Below, in pieces: positions 60,420 through 64,000 of a DNA stretch of 64,000 bases (within the stretch, counting starts at the first letter, position 1; each line of letters begins with the position of its first letter). The stretch is taken from assembly GCA_036403815.1 (NCBI GenBank), contig DASWQH010000080.1, forward strand, positions 62,001 through 126,000, in the 5' to 3' direction. The translations under genes and the position numbers were made by a program. The notes under the pieces are model-generated. The model was not told the DNA's origin. It was given only the letters and a program-made list of their open reading frames with translations, and did no database searches. Source of the DNA: JACVRN01 sp036403815. Lineage in GTDB: Bacteria; Acidobacteriota; Blastocatellia; Pyrinomonadales; Pyrinomonadaceae.

Positions 60420-60854
60420 CTATGCCCATTCCAGAGCGCCTTTGCGCCAGGCGTAATAGTAGCCGACGATGAGAATGCCTATGAAGACGAACATTTCCAG
60501 CAGGGCGAATTTGGTGAAAGAGAAATCGTCGCCCATGAAGATGATTGCCCAGGGAAGCAGGAAGATGGTCTCCACATCAAAGATTAAAAAGAGCATGGCG
60601 ACGATGTAGTAGCGAACGGTGAAACGGTCGTGCGCCTCCGTCGTCGGGTCAATGCCGCACTCGTAGGGTCGCCCCTTGGCCTTGCCGTAGATGCTCGGCC
60701 TCAAGAATCGTCCCAGCACAATCGGCAGCACCGGGAAGATTATGGCAAAGACCAGAAAGACCATGATAGGCCAGTAGGCCGTCACGGGGCTTCCGACAGT
60801 CCCTGTGGTCTGCAACCTTGCTATCTCTTGCTGTAGAATCATGCTCAGCATCAT
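60420..60854 (-). CDS. nuoA: NADH-quinone oxidoreductase subunit A
   Basis: Three-helix membrane subunit of complex I. Key parts are the first helix (YWPIMVFLVFAIIFPVLPIV), the loop KGRPYECGIDPTTEAHDRFT with the Cys that lines the quinone site, VRYYIVAMLFLIFDVETIFL and the third helix. The 144 residues are slightly longer than usual at the N-terminus. It has its own putative promoter upstream and heads a two-gene nuoAB unit. Confidence 0.95.
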   Translation of the reverse strand: MMLSMILQQEIARLQTTGTVGSPVTAYWPIMVFLVFAIIFPVLPIVLGRFLRPSIYGKAKGRPYECGIDPTTEAHDRFTVRYYIVAMLFLIFDVETIFLLPWAIIFMGDDFSFTKFALLEMFVFIGILIVGYYYAWRKGALEWA

Positions 60855-60941
60855 TTCAGGCTAGCTCGATAATAGCGGCGCGCTTTTTCTACCTGTAGCG
60901 CACCAGGCTCAAGATTCAAAAATTGTTCTCTCGACTTCGGG

Positions 60942-60971
60942 AGTCTATCGGCTCGTTTCCCTTATTGTCAA
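60942..60971 (-). promoter_or_regulatory. Putative sigma70-type promoter for nuoAB
   Basis: On the minus strand TTGACA (60971-60966), 18-bp spacer, TAGACT (60947-60942), about 90 bases before the nuoA start. The -35 is a perfect consensus. Confidence 0.6.
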
Positions 60972-61006
60972 ACAAATCTTTTTCGACAGCCCTAACCGGC
61001 TGCGCC

Positions 61007-61501
61007 TTACGCGTCATGTTTGGTGTTGCCCTCAAGCAGCGCTATGACATGAGGCAGAACCGGCTTGATGACACTGAAGCTTTCCCGCACGGCCTTTGGA
61101 GAGCCTGGAAGGTTAACGATGAGTGTGCCGCTTCTTGTGCCGCAGACGCCGCGAGAAATCATAGCCATCGGGGTGGCTTTGCGCGTTTCCACACGCATCG
61201 CTTCTGAAAGTCCCGGCGCTTCCCTTTCGATGACGGCGCGCGTAGCCTCCGGCGTGTTGTCTCTAGGCCCGAAGCCCGTGCCGCCCGTCGTCACAATCAG
61301 ATTAACATCGGAGCGTTCCGCGTAAGCGCGCAAGGTTTCAGCCAATGGTTCGAGGTCGTCCGGCAAGACTTCTCTTGCCACAATCTGCGCGCCTACCTCT
61401 TCCAGTAATTCAAGAAGCGCCGCGCCCGAATGGTCTTCCCGCAGACCATGAGCGCAACCGTCGCTCACCGTTATTACCACCGCTTTAATCTGCACAGGCA
61501 T
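61007..61501 (-). CDS. mog: Molybdopterin adenylyltransferase (MogA/MoaB family)
   Basis: Enzyme of molybdenum cofactor synthesis that adenylates molybdopterin before metal insertion. The 164 residues contain the family core AVVITVSDGCA, VNLIVTTGGTGFGPRDNTPE and VNLPGSPKAVRESFSVI. Length is standard for the stand-alone form. No other cofactor gene is nearby. It lies between nuoA and carB on the same strand. Confidence 0.9.
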   Translation of the reverse strand: MPVQIKAVVITVSDGCAHGLREDHSGAALLELLEEVGAQIVAREVLPDDLEPLAETLRAYAERSDVNLIVTTGGTGFGPRDNTPEATRAVIEREAPGLSEAMRVETRKATPMAMISRGVCGTRSGTLIVNLPGSPKAVRESFSVIKPVLPHVIALLEGNTKHDA

Positions 61502-61549
61502 AATGAAGGCTTGTGTGGCGACTTAAGACAATCAGCCTTAAGTTTGAAC

Positions 61550-64000
61550 TCATATCGCCGTCTGACTGACCGCGTGCAACTCCTGAAGCGCATGTACCTG
61601 AACCTCGCTGCTTGCAGAGCGCGCGGTAATGGCTTCGACAAGAGCCTGTGCGCCCGTCATGGTCGTGACGCATGGCACGTTGTATTGCAGGGCGGCGCGG
61701 CGTATGGCCTGCTCGTCGTAATGGGAGACGCGACCCAAAGGCGTATTGATGATGAGCGCTATCTCGCCGCTCTTGATGAAGTCCACTACGTTCGGGCGTC
61801 CCTCGTTGACCTTGAAGATGGTCTCGACCTGCAAGCCGACTTCGCGCAGACGCGCGGCAGTTCCAAAGCTCGCTACGAGTTTGAAACCGAGCCGTGCCAG
61901 ACGCCGCGCCAGAAGAGCAGCCTGCCCCTTGTCTGCATCGTTGACGCTGATGAAGGCCGTGCCCGTCTGCGGGAGGCTTAGGCCAGCGCCGAGCATGGCT
62001 TTCGCATAAGCTTCGCCGAAGCTATCGCCTTCGCCCATGACCTCGCCTGTGGAATGCATCTCAGGGCCTAGCACAGGGTCGACGCCGGGGAATTTGACGA
62101 AGGGGAAGACGGGCGACTTGACGAAGTAACGATTGCCCGCCAAAAGATTCGCCGTCAGGTCTTCCGGCAGGTGAAAGCTTGAGAGCTGGCGACCGGCCAT
62201 CACCAGCGCAGCGATGCGCGCTAAGGGCACGCCCGTAGCCTTCGAGACGAAAGGCACTGTGCGCGAGGCGCGAGGGTTTACTTCCAGCACATAAACGCGG
62301 TCGTCCTTAATCGCATACTGTATGTTCATCAGGCCGCGCACACAGAGCGCACGCGCCAGAGCCTTTGTGTAATGGCGCATCGTCTCAAGATGCTCTGCCT
62401 GTATACGCACAGGCGGCAGCACGCAGGATGAATCGCCGGAATGAATACCGGCCTCTTCTATGTGCTCCTGAATACCTGCGACGATGCAGGCCGATTCGTC
62501 CGCCAGAGCATCAACGTCAAACTCCGCCGCGCGCTCAAGGAATTTATCAATCAGTATGGGGCGTTCGGGCGAAGCATCTACAGCCGTTCGCATGTAATCG
62601 TCTAAGGTCGCTTCGTCGTAAACAATCGCCATCGCGCGCCCGCCGAGCACATAAGAGGGACGAACCAGCACGGGATAGCCTATGCGCTCTGCTATCTCGC
62701 GCGCTTCTTCCTCAGAGGTGGCCGTGCCGTTCTCAGGCTGCGGGATGCCAAGCTCGTCCAGCAGCGCTCCAAAGCGTTTACGGTCTTCCGCTAAATCAAT
62801 CGAATCCGGCGAAGTGCCTATGATGGGAACGCCAGCGTCATGCAGCCGCATCGCCAGATTGAGCGGCGTCTGCCCGCCGAATTGCACTATGACGCCTTCG
62901 GGTTGCTCTACATCTATGATGTTCATCACATCCTCGAAGGTCAGCGGCTCGAAGTACAGGCGGTCGGAGGTGTCATAGTCGGTCGAGACCGTTTCGGGGT
63001 TGCAGTTGACCATGATGGTCTCGAAATCTGCTTCGCGCAGGGCAAAGCTGGCATGACAGCAACAGTAATCGAACTCTATGCCCTGCCCTATGCGGTTCGG
63101 CCCTGAGCCTAAGATCATAATCTTGCGGCGCTCCGAAGGCTGTGATTCGTCCTCTTCTTCATAAGTCGAGTAGAGATAGGGCGTGTAGGATTCAAACTCT
63201 GCGCCGCAGGTGTCCACGCGCTTGTAGACCGGAGTGATGCCCAGACGCTTGCGATAGCTGCGGACTTCCAGCTCGGTGCTGCCGGTCAGGTAGGCTATGC
63301 GGCGGTCGGAGAGCGCAGCTTCTTTGGCCGCGCGTATGACTTCCGAAGGCACGTCTTCAAGCTTGCGGTCAACGATGCGATCCTGAATCCGCATCACTTC
63401 CTGAAGCTGTTGCAGGAACCAAGGGTCTATGCGTGTCAGGCGATGAATTTCGGGAATCGACCAGCCGTGTTGCAGCGCATAAGTGATGTAAGAGAAGCGC
63501 TGAGAGTTGGGACGCGCTAATTTTCGCTGTAGCTCGCCGTCCGAGATGCCGCGCAGGCGCAGGGGCTTGACGGATTCCAGCGAGCGCAAGCCTTTGAAGA
63601 GAGCTTCCTTGAAGGTGCGGCCAATCGCCATCACTTCTCCGACAGACTTCATCTGCGTTCCCAGTACATCTTCGGCGTCGCGGAACTTTTCAAAATTCCA
63701 CTTAGGAATCTTCGCCACGACGTAATCAATCGTCGGCTCAAAGCTGGCGGGAGTCTTCTTCGTGATGTCGTTCGGAATTTCGTCCAGGGTGTAGCCGACC
63801 GCAAGCTTCGCGGCAATCTTCGCAATCGGAAATCCTGTAGCCTTCGATGCTAAAGCCGAAGAGCGCGAGACGCGCGGGTTCATCTCTATAATGCGTACCT
63901 CGCCGTTCTCAGGATTGACGGCGAACTGTATATTAGAGCCGCCAGTCTCGACGCCGACCTTGCGTATTATCTTGATAGCCATGTCGCGCAAGGCTTGATA
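61550..64000 (-). CDS. carB: Carbamoyl-phosphate synthase large subunit (3' part)
   Basis: ATP-grasp enzyme that makes carbamoyl phosphate for arginine and pyrimidine synthesis, with ammonia supplied by CarA. The gene enters the window from the right edge; about 817 C-terminal residues are present. They include the end of the first ATP-grasp domain (RKVGVETGGSNIQFAVNPE), the oligomerisation domain, the second half-repeat (MILGSGPNRIGQGIEFDYCC, PSYVLGGRAMAIV, YVLEVNPRASRTVPFVSKAT) and the C-terminal MGS-like regulatory domain (TTMTGAQALVEAI). No frame break is seen. Confidence 0.97.
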   Translation of the reverse strand, partial: YQALRDMAIKIIRKVGVETGGSNIQFAVNPENGEVRIIEMNPRVSRSSALASKATGFPIAKIAAKLAVGYTLDEIPNDITKKTPASFEPTIDYVVAKIPKWNFEKFRDAEDVLGTQMKSVGEVMAIGRTFKEALFKGLRSLESVKPLRLRGISDGELQRKLARPNSQRFSYITYALQHGWSIPEIHRLTRIDPWFLQQLQEVMRIQDRIVDRKLEDVPSEVIRAAKEAALSDRRIAYLTGSTELEVRSYRKRLGITPVYKRVDTCGAEFESYTPYLYSTYEEEDESQPSERRKIMILGSGPNRIGQGIEFDYCCCHASFALREADFETIMVNCNPETVSTDYDTSDRLYFEPLTFEDVMNIIDVEQPEGVIVQFGGQTPLNLAMRLHDAGVPIIGTSPDSIDLAEDRKRFGALLDELGIPQPENGTATSEEEAREIAERIGYPVLVRPSYVLGGRAMAIVYDEATLDDYMRTAVDASPERPILIDKFLERAAEFDVDALADESACIVAGIQEHIEEAGIHSGDSSCVLPPVRIQAEHLETMRHYTKALARALCVRGLMNIQYAIKDDRVYVLEVNPRASRTVPFVSKATGVPLARIAALVMAGRQLSSFHLPEDLTANLLAGNRYFVKSPVFPFVKFPGVDPVLGPEMHSTGEVMGEGDSFGEAYAKAMLGAGLSLPQTGTAFISVNDADKGQAALLARRLARLGFKLVASFGTAARLREVGLQVETIFKVNEGRPNVVDFIKSGEIALIINTPLGRVSHYDEQAIRRAALQYNVPCVTTMTGAQALVEAITARSASSEVQVHALQELHAVSQTAI

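Overview
The window looks like a chromosomal segment of a Gram-negative, GC-rich bacterium, most likely an acidobacterium close to Blastocatellia/Pyrinomonadaceae. This is an inference from gene content: two acidobacterial-style Ser/Thr kinases, lipid A genes (waaA, lpxK), an HrcA-controlled chaperone operon, a split complex I gene set, and many intergenic palindromes. No rRNA, tRNA, CRISPR array, transposase or integrase was seen.

Region 1 (1-9100) is accessory. It starts with a frameshifted gene fragment and a kinase/TolB-like/TPR receptor. Then come three minus-strand genes (zinc-ribbon membrane protein, six-helix membrane protein, DUF6438 lipoprotein) separated by sequences with the architecture of integron attC sites. 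After these are DinB and CYTH proteins, a small zinc-ribbon gene broken by an in-frame amber codon, an LRR protein and a secreted hydrolase.

Region 2 (9100-27000) is mostly housekeeping: PPK2, recG, rsmD, tsaD, an H1-like basic protein, the hrcA-grpE-dnaK-dnaJ operon on the minus strand, a SprT-like metallopeptidase, dodecin, efp, waaA and lpxK. Three nested palindromic repeats sit around recG and dnaJ/dnaK.

Region 3 (27000-51100) lies on the minus strand. It holds a second kinase with a zinc-ribbon N-terminus, a triple LecA-like secreted protein, the F0 genes of ATP synthase (atpZ, atpI, atpB, atpE, without b, delta or F1), a radical SAM enzyme, a GT2 glycosyltransferase, two tandem cysteine-rich exported mini-proteins, and complex I genes transcribed in the order nuoC-D-H-I-J-K-L-M-N. 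Non-complex-I genes are interspersed (allA-like, DinB, a 23S-IVP-type four-helix bundle and two small orphans). nuoE, nuoF and nuoG are not present.

Region 4 (51100-64000) has rpmE-DUF1385-prfA, a histidine phosphatase, and an AT-richer two-gene module (zinc-ribbon protein plus TPR protein) followed by a second, diverged copy of the phosphatase gene's 3' end. A secreted caspase-like protease, nuoB and nuoA with their own promoter, mog and the 3' part of carB complete the window.

The strongest candidates for something undescribed are the attC-like cassette array (2814-5266), the zinc-ribbon/TPR module with displaced 3' end (54825-58074), the paired CX3CX6C helical-hairpin mini-proteins (36559-37276), and a set of about a dozen intergenic inverted repeats, each built from a different short purine/pyrimidine word.
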